Positions 31,825 through 43,348 of a DNA stretch of 64,000 nucleotides are shown here, piece after piece (the stretch's first letter is position 1; every line of letters starts with the position of its first letter). This DNA comes from Vampirovibrionales bacterium (GTDB lineage: Bacteria > Cyanobacteriota > Vampirovibrionia > Vampirovibrionales > Vampirovibrionaceae), in NCBI GenBank assembly GCA_016712355.1, contig JADJRF010000005.1:1860001-1924000 (forward strand), in the 5' to 3' direction. The notes below the pieces were generated by a model that worked only from the letters and a program-made list of their open reading frames with translations, was not told where the DNA came from and made no database searches. Made by a program: the position numbers and the translations under genes.

Positions 31825-34800
31825 ATGACTTCCGTGATGCAAGAACGGGTGACGCTTTCTGGAGTCGACCCCCTGCCGCTGGATGAGCTGCACGATTTGG
31901 CCGAAATCCAGAAGAAATCGTTCAACTGGTTTATCGCCGAAGGCCTGAAGGAAGAGCTGCTCTCCTTCTCGCCGATCAAAGACTACACGGGCCGTCTCGA
32001 ACTGTACTTCCTGCCGGAGTATACCTTTGAGAATCCCAAGTATTCGGTCGAAGAAGCCCGCCTGCACGAGACCACCTACTCCAAGCAACTGCGCATCATG
32101 ATGCGCCTGGTCAACCGCGATACCGGCGAAATCAAAGAACAGGAAGCCTATATCGGCGAAGTCCCGATGATGACCGATCGCGGGACCTTCGTCATTAACG
32201 GCGTTGAGCGGGTCATTGTCAGCCAGATTGTTCGCTCGCCGGGCATCTACTACAAGAAAGACGTTGCGCTCAACGGCAAGCGTATCTTTAACGCTACGTT
32301 GATCCCCAATCGCGGCGCATGGCTCAAGTTTGAGACGGATACCAACGACGTCATCCACGTCAAGATTGATAAAAATCGCAAGTTGCCTGCCACCACGCTG
32401 TTGCGCGCCCTGGGCATGACGGTTTCCGAGATGGAAAACCGTTTCCGGCATTTCGACTTCCTCAAGCGCACGCTGGAGAAAGACGTCACGGAAACCGCCG
32501 AAGAAGCCCTCATCGAAGTCTATAAACGTCTGCGCCCCGGCGATCCGCCCAGCGTCAGCGGCGGTCGTTCGCTGCTGGAAAGCCGCTTCTTCGATGAGAA
32601 GCGCTACGATATGGGCCGCGTGGGCCGCTACAAAATGAACAAGAAGCTCGGCCTCTCCACGCCGGACGCCGTGCGCATTCTGACCTCTGAAGACCTGATT
32701 GCGGCGGTCGATTACCTCATCAACCTGCACTACGAAGAAGGCATTGAGGACGACATCGACCACTTGGGCAACCGCCGGATTCGCTCGGTGGGCGAGCTGC
32801 TGCAGAACCAGTTTCGCGTGGGCTTTACCCGGCTGGAGCGCATCGTCAAGGAACGCATGACGCTGCAAGATACCGAGACCTTGACGCCCAGCAACCTGCT
32901 GAACCCCAAACCCCTGCTGGCTGCGATTCGCGAGTTCTTTGGGTCGTCGCAACTCTCGCAGTTCATGGACCAGACCAATCCGCTGGCCGAACTCACGCAC
33001 AAACGCCGTTTGTCGGCCCTCGGGCCGGGCGGTTTGGCCCGCGAGCGCGCCGGGTTTGCGGTTCGCGATATTCACCCCAGCCATTACGGGCGCATCTGTC
33101 CGGTGGAAACGCCGGAAGGCCCGAACGCCGGTCTGATTGGCAGCCTGGCGACCTATGCGCGCGTCAACGACTACGGCTTTCTGGAAACCCCCTATCGCCG
33201 CGTCCGCGACGGGATTGTGACCAAGGAAATTGTCTTCCTGTCTGCTGACGAAGAGGACCGCTACCGGATCGCCCCCGGCGATCTGCGCCGCCACGAAGAC
33301 GGCCGGATTATCGGCCCGATGGTGCCGGTGCGCTATCGCAGCGAATTCACCACGACAGAACCTGAAATGGTTGACTTCGTGGGGATTTCGCCGATTCAGA
33401 TCATCTCCATCGGGACCGCGCTGATTCCCTTCATCGAGCACGATGACGCTAACCGCGCGCTGATGGGCTCCAACATGCAACGGCAGGCCGTGCCGCTGGT
33501 GCGCGCCGAGCGCCCGATGGTCGGCACCGGGCTGGAGCGCAAGGTCGCCGTAGACTCGGGCATGTCCGTATCGTCGCGCTGCGCCGGCACCGTCGAGAAA
33601 GTCACGGGCGAGTACGTCGATATCCGCACGGATCAGAACAAGGTGGATCGCCACCAGCTCATCAAGTACCTGCGCAGCAACCAGGATACCTGTATGAATC
33701 ACCGTCCCATCGTCCGCAAGGGCGACGAGGTGCGGCGCGGGCAGGTCATTGCCGATGGCGCCGCCACGCGTGAAGGCGAACTGGCCCTGGGCCGTAATAT
33801 CACGGTCGCCTTTATGCCGTGGGAAGGCTACAACTACGAGGATTCCATCCTGCTGAGCGAGCGCCTCATCCACGAGGACACGTTTACCAGCATCCACATT
33901 GAAAAACTCGAAATCGACGCCCGCACCACCAAGCTCGGGCCGGAAGAAATCACCCGCGAAGTGCCCAACGTCGGCGAAGAGGCCCTGCGCCACCTCGACG
34001 ATCGCGGCATCGTCCGGGTCGGCGCGCGCGTCTTCCCCGATGATATCCTTGTGGGCAAGATTACGCCCAAGGGTGAATCTGAACGTCCGCCGGAAGAGAA
34101 GCTCCTGCGCGCCATCTTCGCCGAAAAGGCGCAAGACGTGCGGGATAACTCGCTGCGGGTCCCTCATGGCGAAGGCGGTCGCGTGGTCGACGTCAAGGTC
34201 TTCGACCGCGAAAAGGGCGACGAGCTGCCCCCAGGCGCCAATACCGTCGTTCGCGTCTACGTCGCGCAGAAGCGTAAAATCAGCGTGGGCGACAAAATGG
34301 CCGGGCGCCACGGCAACAAAGGCATCGTGTCGCGTATTCTGCCGATCGAGGACATGCCGTTCATGAAGGACGGCACGCCGGTCGATATCGTGCTGAATCC
34401 GCTGGGCGTCCCTTCACGGATGAACGTCGGCCAGACCTTTGAAACCCTGCTGGGCCTGACGGCGTGGCTGAACGGCGATCTCTACGAAGTGCCGCCGTTT
34501 GACGAGATGTATGGCGAAGAAGCCTCGCGCACCACGGTGCATGAAGCCCTGCGCCAGGCGGTCGAAAGCTCGGGTAAAAGCTTCATTCATCCCGACGGAA
34601 AAACCACGTTGTACGACGGCCGCACTGGCGACGCCTTCGACAACCCCGTGGCCGTCGGCAAAATCTACATGATGAAGCTGGTTCACCTGGTCGACGACAA
34701 GATCCACGCGCGCAGCACAGGTCCTTACAGCCTCGTGACGCAGCAGCCGCTGGGCGGAAAGGCCCAGTTCGGCGGTCAGCGCTTCGGCGAGATGGAAGTC

Positions 34801-35124
34801 TGGGCGCTGGAAGCCTATGGCGCCGCCTACTCGCTGCAGGAGATGCTCACCATCAAGTCAGATGACGTGACTGGTCGCAGCCGCGCCTATGAAGCCATCG
34901 TCAAGGGCGAGAACCTGAATCGGCCCGGTATTCCTGAGTCCTTCAAGGTCTTGGTGCGCGAATTGCAGAGCATCGGGCTCGATATCAGCGTTACCAAGAA
35001 GATGAAAGACGATCGCGAGGTCGAAGTCGATCTGATGCAGGACAGCGCGGGCGTTTCTCGCAAGAAGCGCTTCTCCAGCGCAGAAAGCGAGTTGCTGAAC
35101 TTCTTCTCGGCCGCCCAGGACTAG
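31825..35124 (+). CDS. rpoB: RNA polymerase beta subunit
   Basis: This encodes 1099 residues, the compact cyanobacterial-type length without the large lineage inserts of the 1340-residue E. coli protein. Conserved segments include the rifampicin region (SQLSQFMDQTNPLAELTHKRRLSALGPGGL), RDIHPSHYGRICPVETPEGPNAGLIGSL, the GDKMAGRHGNKG active-site block and the C-terminal FGGQRFGEMEVWALEAYGA. GAGG before the ATG at 31825 supports the start. rpoC1 follows after 33 bases. Confidence 0.98.
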   Translation: MTSVMQERVTLSGVDPLPLDELHDLAEIQKKSFNWFIAEGLKEELLSFSPIKDYTGRLELYFLPEYTFENPKYSVEEARLHETTYSKQLRIMMRLVNRDTGEIKEQEAYIGEVPMMTDRGTFVINGVERVIVSQIVRSPGIYYKKDVALNGKRIFNATLIPNRGAWLKFETDTNDVIHVKIDKNRKLPATTLLRALGMTVSEMENRFRHFDFLKRTLEKDVTETAEEALIEVYKRLRPGDPPSVSGGRSLLESRFFDEKRYDMGRVGRYKMNKKLGLSTPDAVRILTSEDLIAAVDYLINLHYEEGIEDDIDHLGNRRIRSVGELLQNQFRVGFTRLERIVKERMTLQDTETLTPSNLLNPKPLLAAIREFFGSSQLSQFMDQTNPLAELTHKRRLSALGPGGLARERAGFAVRDIHPSHYGRICPVETPEGPNAGLIGSLATYARVNDYGFLETPYRRVRDGIVTKEIVFLSADEEDRYRIAPGDLRRHEDGRIIGPMVPVRYRSEFTTTEPEMVDFVGISPIQIISIGTALIPFIEHDDANRALMGSNMQRQAVPLVRAERPMVGTGLERKVAVDSGMSVSSRCAGTVEKVTGEYVDIRTDQNKVDRHQLIKYLRSNQDTCMNHRPIVRKGDEVRRGQVIADGAATREGELALGRNITVAFMPWEGYNYEDSILLSERLIHEDTFTSIHIEKLEIDARTTKLGPEEITREVPNVGEEALRHLDDRGIVRVGARVFPDDILVGKITPKGESERPPEEKLLRAIFAEKAQDVRDNSLRVPHGEGGRVVDVKVFDREKGDELPPGANTVVRVYVAQKRKISVGDKMAGRHGNKGIVSRILPIEDMPFMKDGTPVDIVLNPLGVPSRMNVGQTFETLLGLTAWLNGDLYEVPPFDEMYGEEASRTTVHEALRQAVESSGKSFIHPDGKTTLYDGRTGDAFDNPVAVGKIYMMKLVHLVDDKIHARSTGPYSLVTQQPLGGKAQFGGQRFGEMEVWALEAYGAAYSLQEMLTIKSDDVTGRSRAYEAIVKGENLNRPGIPESFKVLVRELQSIGLDISVTKKMKDDREVEVDLMQDSAGVSRKKRFSSAESELLNFFSAAQD

Positions 35125-35157
35125 CGGCGGCGATAGCCTTTATAAAGGAGACCCCCC

Positions 35158-36873
<1,716 letters not shown>

Positions 36874-36902
36874 TTTTTCGCAAGCGAGGACCCCCAATCG
36901 CC

Positions 36903-39900
36903 ATGAGCATTCTGTCTCCCGCCACCAGCCAGAAGAAGCAACTGGAATACATCAATCGCACGGTCGACAAGAAGGGCATCCGCAAGCTGCTCGCCAAGAT
37001 CTACGAAGAGCATGGGGCCGCCAAAACCGGCGCGCTGGCCAACGCCCTCAAAGATCTGGGCTTTCGCTACGCGACGCTTGCCGGCGTGACCATCTCGATC
37101 GACGATCTCTCCGTCCCGCCGACCAAGAAAGACCTGCTGGCTTCCGCCGAAAGCGAGATTGAAACCGCTACCCAGCGCTTTATTCGCGGCGAGATCACCG
37201 AAGTTGAACGCTATACCAAGGTTATCGACACCTGGAGCGATACCACTGAGCAGCTCACCAAGATGGTCATCGACCATTTTGATCGCCTGAATCCGGTGTA
37301 TATGATGGCCTTCTCCGGCGCTCGGGGGAACATCAGCCAGGTGCGTCAGCTGGTCGGGATGCGCGGCCTGATGGCCGACTCGCAGGGGCAGATTATCGAC
37401 ATGCCCATCAAATCCAACTTCAAAGAGGGTTTGAGCGTTACCGAGTACATCATCTCCAGCTATGGCGCGCGCAAGGGGCTGGTAGACACCGCCCTGAAGA
37501 CGGCCGACTCCGGGTATCTCACCCGCCGTCTGGTCGACGTCGCTCAGGACGTGATTATTACCGAGCCCGATTGCGGTACCCAGAACGGGATTCCGTTACA
37601 GGCCGTTAAAGAAGGCGAAAAAGTACTGGTCCCGCTGGAAGAGCGGATTGTCAGCCGCACCTCCGCCGTGGATGTCGTGACAAAGGACGGCGAAGTGTTG
37701 GTGCAGGCGGGTCAGGTCATTACCCGCACCCTGGCCCAGAAAATCGCTGACGCCGGGGTTCTGGAAGTGCTGGTTCGCTCTGCGCTTACCTGCGACACGT
37801 ATTTCGGCATCTGTCAGCAATGCTATGGCTGGTCGCTGACCAATAATCGCCTGGTCGATATCGGCGAAGCCATCGGCATTATGGCTGCACAAAGTATCGG
37901 GGAGCCCGGAACACAGCTCACCATGCGCACCTTCCACACGGGTGGGGCCGTCAGCGGGAGTAGCGGCGGTCGTGAGGCGATTCGCGCCAAAAACGACGGC
38001 GTGGTCGTCAAGGCCGTGCGCACCCGCGATATCCGCACCCGCCACGGGGATGTCGTCAATGTAACGGCCAAAGATACCATTCTGGAAGTTAAAACCAAGG
38101 ACGGCGTCGACAAATATAACCTGCCGGTCAACACGACGGTGCTGCTCGGCGAAGAAGGCGCCAAAGTGAAAGCCGGCGATGCGCTGGCCGAACTCGATCC
38201 ATTCCTGGCGCGCGGCAGCGCCCGTCGCCTGACGGAAAAAGCCACCAAGGACATCAACACGGCCCGCAGCGGCGAAATCCACTACGACGGCTTTGACGCC
38301 GACGAAAAACGGGATCGTCAGGGCAACATCAGCCGTACGGCCAACCGCGCCGGTACCATCTGGGTGCTGGGCGGCGATGTGTACAACCTGCCCTCGGGCG
38401 CCAAGAATCTGGTGCAGGACGGCGCGTTTGTCGAAAAGGGCGAGGTGCTGGCCGAGTCCCTGCTCATTAGCGAACATGGCGGCGAAGTGCGCGTGCCGGA
38501 AAGCCTGACGACCGAAACCATGAAGGTCGACGGTAAAACCGTTAACGCCATCACCGGCGGCAAGGAACTGACGATTATCATCGCCTCGATTCAGCCGTCC
38601 AACGCCGAGCTGGCCCTCACCAAGAAAGAGCGCCTCTGGAAGGTCAACGACAAGAAGATCGATGAGACGTTCATCATCAAGGCGCCCGATCGCACGACCG
38701 TTGAAAACGGCAGCATCGTGGCCGAACTGATTGACGATACGCTCAGCACCACCACCAGCGGCGAAATCCGCTACGAGGATCTGGAAGTCGACGAGCAGCG
38801 CATCATTACCAAGCCCGGCAAAGTCTACTTCATCCCGGAAGAAGTGCATCAGGTCAGCAAGGATATCTCGCTCAAGATTCCCGGCGTGGAATCGGGGCAA
38901 TTCGTGCAGGCCGGCACCGAAGTGGTCAAAGGCGTTGTCACTCGCACCGCCGGGATTCTCGAACTGGTTGAAGAAAATGACATCGTGCGCGAAGTCATCG
39001 TGCGCCCTGGCGAACTGTTTGAAGTCTCCGACGTCACCACGCTCAACGTCGATGACGGGGCCGTGGTTGACGCAGGCGCTGAAGTCGCGCCGGGCGTCGT
39101 CGCCAAAGAGCGCAGCATGGTCACCATCAACTTCCAGATGGACATGCCCGAAGAGGCTGAGTTCGACGCCGACGAAGTCGACGAATCCGAGGTCAGCGAG
39201 TACGCCGAAGTGATTCTGCGTCCGGTGCAGGAGTTCTTTATTGAACCGCGCGAAGTCAACATCGATTTCGAATCCACTGAGCCGACCAATATTCGCATCG
39301 TGCCCATTACGCAAATCCAGTTCAACGACGGCGATCGCGTGCGCCAGATTGAAGGCGCGCCGCTAATCCGCACCAGTCTGGTTATCCAGATGAGCGGTTT
39401 CCTGGAGCGGCTCAAAGGCTTGGTGGAAATCGAGGAGTCGAGCGACGATAAATCCGCCGCCGGCATCATGAAAATCGTTGTGCTGGAAAACCTCACGATC
39501 CGCCGCGATGCGCCGGGCGACCTGAATCTGGGCGAAGATTCGGTGCAAACCCACTTGCTGGTTAATGACGGTCAGCAAATTGAGCCGAAGACCCCGCTGG
39601 TGAAAACCCAGGCGCTGGCCAAAACCGGCGGTAAAGTAAGTCTGGGCGCGGCTGATGGCGAGCGCGACGTGCGCCGCCTGCTGCTGATTAGCCCGGACCA
39701 CTTGAAGTCGCTGGATCTGGCCGAATCCTGCTCCCTGAAGAAAGACGATTTCGTCAAGGTCGGCGACTTGCTCGACGGCAGCACGCCTTCGCCGGTCTCT
39801 GGGCGCGTGGCGGCGATTGAGAAAAATCGCATCACGCTGCGTCAGGGCCGTCCGTACCTGATCAGCGCAGGCGCCCAGCTTCAGAACGAGAATCGCGCAA

Positions 39901-40865
39901 TCTGTCAGCGCGGCGACCTGATCGCGACCCTGATCTTCGAACGTCAGAAAACCGGGGACATCGTCCAGGGTCTGCCTCGGGTTGAAGAGCTGCTGGAAGG
40001 CCGCAAACCCAAAGAAATCGCGATTATCGCCAAGCACGACGCCGCTGTTGAAATCGTCGATGACGAGGAAGGCCTCAAGGTCTACATGATCAGCGATCAT
40101 GGCCGCGAGGAACTCCAGATGCCCATCGGCTCCAACATTCTGGTGGAAGACAAGCAGCACGTGCGCGCCGGTCAGCCGATTACGGACGGGGCCGTGAATC
40201 CGCACGAATTGCTGGAAGTCTCGGGCATTGTCGCCGTTCGCAAGTATCTGGTCGACGAAGTTCAGCGGGTCTACCGCTCCCAGGGCGTCGAAATCGCCGA
40301 CAAGCACGTGGAAGTCATCGTCCGTCAGATGTCGAAGAAGGTTCGCGTGGATGAAGGCGGCGACACGGTGCTTCTCATTGGCGAACTCGTCGACGAGAAA
40401 GACCTGAATGAGCATAATCGTCGGCTCGAAAAAGAGCAGATCCCCGCTCAGGGCTCGCCCGTGCTGCTGGGGATCACCAAGGCGAGCCTGAACACCGAGA
40501 GCTTCATCTCGGCGGCGAGCTTCCAGGAGACGACCCGCGTACTGACCGAGGCCGCTGTCGAAGGCAAGAAAGACTACCTGCGCGGCCTGAAGGAAAACGT
40601 CATTATTGGTCGCCTGATTCCAGCCGGCACCGGCTTCCCGCATTTTATCGACGAGCGCGTCGATATGATCGAGGAAACCCAGAACGCCAGCAAATCGGGC
40701 GCGCGCAAGCCGTCGGCGATTCTCGAAGAAATCGAGAGCATGTTCGGCTCGCCCGAAATCACGCCGGAAACGCTCAGCGACTTCCTGCTCGATGACGACG
40801 CCACGCTGGTCAGCGGTATGAGCGAAGAGAAAATCGACGCCGCCGCAGAAGACGACGAGGAATAG
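36903..40865 (+). CDS. rpoC2: RNA polymerase beta' C-terminal part
   Basis: This encodes 1320 residues. It opens with the sequence that follows the split in Cyanobacteria (RTVDKKGIRKLLAKIYEEHG), then the bridge helix and first trigger helix (NPVYMMAFSGARGN, MRGLMADSQGQIIDMPI) and a second zinc motif (TCDTYFGICQQC). From about residue 355 to 1010 there is a very large insertion of repeated barrel-sandwich-like modules, the SI3 type of Cyanobacteria. After it come the second trigger helix (GDIVQGLPRVEELLEGRKP) and the C-terminal jaw region. The tail is acidic. It starts 29 bases after rpoC1. Confidence 0.97.
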   Translation: MSILSPATSQKKQLEYINRTVDKKGIRKLLAKIYEEHGAAKTGALANALKDLGFRYATLAGVTISIDDLSVPPTKKDLLASAESEIETATQRFIRGEITEVERYTKVIDTWSDTTEQLTKMVIDHFDRLNPVYMMAFSGARGNISQVRQLVGMRGLMADSQGQIIDMPIKSNFKEGLSVTEYIISSYGARKGLVDTALKTADSGYLTRRLVDVAQDVIITEPDCGTQNGIPLQAVKEGEKVLVPLEERIVSRTSAVDVVTKDGEVLVQAGQVITRTLAQKIADAGVLEVLVRSALTCDTYFGICQQCYGWSLTNNRLVDIGEAIGIMAAQSIGEPGTQLTMRTFHTGGAVSGSSGGREAIRAKNDGVVVKAVRTRDIRTRHGDVVNVTAKDTILEVKTKDGVDKYNLPVNTTVLLGEEGAKVKAGDALAELDPFLARGSARRLTEKATKDINTARSGEIHYDGFDADEKRDRQGNISRTANRAGTIWVLGGDVYNLPSGAKNLVQDGAFVEKGEVLAESLLISEHGGEVRVPESLTTETMKVDGKTVNAITGGKELTIIIASIQPSNAELALTKKERLWKVNDKKIDETFIIKAPDRTTVENGSIVAELIDDTLSTTTSGEIRYEDLEVDEQRIITKPGKVYFIPEEVHQVSKDISLKIPGVESGQFVQAGTEVVKGVVTRTAGILELVEENDIVREVIVRPGELFEVSDVTTLNVDDGAVVDAGAEVAPGVVAKERSMVTINFQMDMPEEAEFDADEVDESEVSEYAEVILRPVQEFFIEPREVNIDFESTEPTNIRIVPITQIQFNDGDRVRQIEGAPLIRTSLVIQMSGFLERLKGLVEIEESSDDKSAAGIMKIVVLENLTIRRDAPGDLNLGEDSVQTHLLVNDGQQIEPKTPLVKTQALAKTGGKVSLGAADGERDVRRLLLISPDHLKSLDLAESCSLKKDDFVKVGDLLDGSTPSPVSGRVAAIEKNRITLRQGRPYLISAGAQLQNENRAICQRGDLIATLIFERQKTGDIVQGLPRVEELLEGRKPKEIAIIAKHDAAVEIVDDEEGLKVYMISDHGREELQMPIGSNILVEDKQHVRAGQPITDGAVNPHELLEVSGIVAVRKYLVDEVQRVYRSQGVEIADKHVEVIVRQMSKKVRVDEGGDTVLLIGELVDEKDLNEHNRRLEKEQIPAQGSPVLLGITKASLNTESFISAASFQETTRVLTEAAVEGKKDYLRGLKENVIIGRLIPAGTGFPHFIDERVDMIEETQNASKSGARKPSAILEEIESMFGSPEITPETLSDFLLDDDATLVSGMSEEKIDAAAEDDEE

Positions 40866-40897
40866 GCCCGCTTTGGCGGCGGACGCGGCAGACGGCG

Positions 40898-42223
40898 ATG
40901 AATACGGCGATTGGCCTGTATAACGTCGCGCTGTGGGCGGCTCTCGTTCTGCTGGCCCCGGTCATCGCAATCTGGTTGGCCTTTAGCCAGAAACTCCGTT
41001 CGGGCTTGCGCCAGAAACTGGCCCTGTATCCGCCGGAGTTTCTGGCGCAACTGCAAACCCTGCGCCAGAGCGGTAAGCCGGTGGTGTGGTTTCATGCCGT
41101 TTCGGTCGGCGAATTTAACGCCATTCGCGCGCTGGTCAAGCGTCTAAACGACGCCTGCCTGCCGGTGATCTCCACGACCACGCACACCGGACAAGGCCTG
41201 GCCCGCCGGGTGTTTCCCGATCTGCCGGTATTCTACTTCCCGCTGGATTTTGCTCCCTTTGTGCGGCGCGCGCTCGACGCCGTTCGCCCGGATCTGGCCG
41301 TGCTGGTGGAGACCGAAATCTGGCCCAACTTTATCCATATCGCCACGCAGCGCAAGGGCGTTCCCGTGATTCTCATCAATGGGCGTCTGTCGCCGGGCTC
41401 TTTTAAGGGATATCGCTGGCTTAAGGCCCTGATGGCCCCTGTTTTACGCTGCTTTGACGACTGCTATATGCAGAGCGAATCCGACGCGCAGCGGCTCATT
41501 GCGTTGGGAGCCCCGCCGGAAATCGTCCATGTGGCGGGAAATCTCAAGTTTGATATGCCTCCGGCGGCGGATGACGCGCATAAAACCATCCTGCGCCGCC
41601 TTCTGGGCTTTGGCCCGCGCGATATTGTCGTTACGTTTGCCAGTTCGCACCGTGGCGAAGAAGAGCTGCTGTTGCCTGTTTTCCTGACCCTGCGCAAGGA
41701 TTTCCCGGAGCTGAAGTTTGTCATTGCGCCCCGGCACCCCGAACGCGTCGCCGAAGTCCGGGCGTTGCTGAATGCGCGCGGGCTGCCGTATCGTCTGCGC
41801 AGTCAACTGAGCGAGGCGCAGCCCAACGAAGCGCCCTTTGTGATTCTCGATACGATAGGCGAGCTGGTGACGGTGTACGCCTTGAGTACGCTGGCGGTCA
41901 TGGGCGGCAGCTTTGTCGAGCATGGCGGACAGAATCCGCTCGAGCCGCTGAGCCGTAAAATCCCGGTGATTTTTGGGCCACATATGTTTAATTTCGCCGA
42001 TATCAGCCAGCGCATTCTCGAACATCATGCGGGGATGCAGGCCCAGACGCCGCAAGACGTCATTTCGCTGGCCACGCAATTACTCACGCAACCGGAAAAT
42101 TACAGCGCCGTGGTGGAAAACGGTCAGCGCCTGCTGCAAGACAATCGCGGCGCGCTGGAATCCCTTGCCAGAGCGATCCAGACCCGCGTCGGGGTTGTTT
42201 CGCCGCCAGAGCCGCCGGTATGA
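40898..42223 (+). CDS. waaA: 3-deoxy-D-manno-octulosonic acid (Kdo) transferase
   Basis: This encodes 441 residues. It transfers Kdo from CMP-Kdo to the lipid A precursor at the inner face of the inner membrane. An N-terminal membrane anchor (about 7-30) is followed by VWFHAVSVGEFNA, VETEIWPNF, INGRLSPGSF, AGNLKFD and GGSFVEHGGQNPLEP, all diagnostic of the family. Its presence argues for an LPS-containing outer membrane. It is 32 bases after rpoC2 and may be read from the same transcript. The second repeat array starts 19 bases beyond its stop. Confidence 0.96.
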   Translation: MNTAIGLYNVALWAALVLLAPVIAIWLAFSQKLRSGLRQKLALYPPEFLAQLQTLRQSGKPVVWFHAVSVGEFNAIRALVKRLNDACLPVISTTTHTGQGLARRVFPDLPVFYFPLDFAPFVRRALDAVRPDLAVLVETEIWPNFIHIATQRKGVPVILINGRLSPGSFKGYRWLKALMAPVLRCFDDCYMQSESDAQRLIALGAPPEIVHVAGNLKFDMPPAADDAHKTILRRLLGFGPRDIVVTFASSHRGEEELLLPVFLTLRKDFPELKFVIAPRHPERVAEVRALLNARGLPYRLRSQLSEAQPNEAPFVILDTIGELVTVYALSTLAVMGGSFVEHGGQNPLEPLSRKIPVIFGPHMFNFADISQRILEHHAGMQAQTPQDVISLATQLLTQPENYSAVVENGQRLLQDNRGALESLARAIQTRVGVVSPPEPPV

Positions 42224-42241
42224 TGCCTTCATGACCCGGCA

Positions 42242-43299
42242 GGACGGGTCTTGAGGGCGAAGCCCTCAAATAAAGACAGGGTAGGCCTCGTGGGCTGGAA
42301 CGCCCCCCGAAAGGTTAACCCGAGATGACGGGGCGTCATAAAATGTGAGGGGCTGGCCCGCCAGAACCAGACGGGTCTGGAGGGCGAAGCCCTCAAATAG
42401 AGACAGGGTGTGCTTCGTGGGCTGGAACGACCCCCGAAAGGTTAACCTGAGATGACGGGGCGTCATAAAATGTGAGGGGCTGGCCCGCAGATGAGCCCAA
42501 CCAGAGAATCAGACGGGTCTTGAGGGCGAAGCCCTCAAATAAAGACAGGGTAGGCCTCGTGGGCTGGAACGACCCCCGAAAGGTTAACCTGAGATGACGG
42601 GGCGTCATAAAATGTGAGGGGCTGGCCCGCAGATGAGCCCAACCAGAGAATCAGACGGGTCTTGAGGGCGAAGCCCTCAAATAAAGACAGGGTAGGCCTC
42701 GTGGGCTGGAACGACCCCCGAAAGGTTAACCTGAGATGACGGGGCGTCATAAAATGTGAGGGGCTGGCCCGCAGATGAGCCCAACCAGAGAATCTCAGAC
42801 GGGTCTTGAGGGCGAAGCCCTCAAATAAAGACAGGGCGGGCCTCGTGGGCTGGAACGGCCCCCGAAAGGTTAACCCGAGATGACGGGGCGTCATAAAATG
42901 TGAGGGGCTGGCCCACCGATGAGCGCAGCCAGAGAAGCAGACGGGTCTTGAGGGCGAAGCCATCAAATAAAGACAGGGCGGGCCTCGTGGGCTGGAACGG
43001 CCCCCGAAAGGTTAACCCGAGATGACGGGGCGTCATAAAATGTGAGGGGCTGGCCCACCGATGAGCGCAGCCAGAGAAGCAGACGGGTCTTGAGGGCGAA
43101 GCCATCAAATAAAGACAGGGTGTGCCTCGTGGGCTGGAACGACCTCCAAAAGGTTAACCTGAGATGAGGGGGCGTCATAAAATGTGAGGGGCTGGCCCGC
43201 CAGAACCAGACGGGTCTTGAGGGCGAAGCCCTCAAATTAAAAGACAGGGTGGGGGCTCGGGGGCGGGAACGGCCCCCGAGGGGTTGACCTGAGATGACA
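42242..43299 (-). repeat. Tandem array 2: 142/127-bp hairpin-rich units
   Basis: Eight units, marked by the palindrome TTGAGGGCGAAGCCCTCAA, begin at about 42251, 42378, 42520, 42662, 42806, 42948, 43090 and 43217. The spacing is 142-144 bp inside and 127 bp for the first and last intervals, because those units lack about 15 bases before the palindrome. Each unit also has the small hairpin ATGACG-GGG-CGTCAT. Two adjacent units (42948, 43090) share a broken palindrome (GCCATCAA). Read on the minus strand, the module matches that of array 1. It fills the gap between convergent waaA and the lipid kinase gene; frames inside it are not genes. Confidence 0.95.
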
Positions 43300-43348
43300 A
43301 AGCCAGCGCCGCCGGCGTCTGATAAAGTCTGGCGGCGCTTACCCGGCC

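Noticed and set aside
31780..34311. An 843-residue minus-strand frame
   Set aside because: Antisense to rpoB, in a phase that stays open because of GC-rich codon bias.
37596..40643. Long minus-strand frames opposite rpoC2
   Set aside because: Shadows of the rpoC2 coding strand; no conserved motifs.
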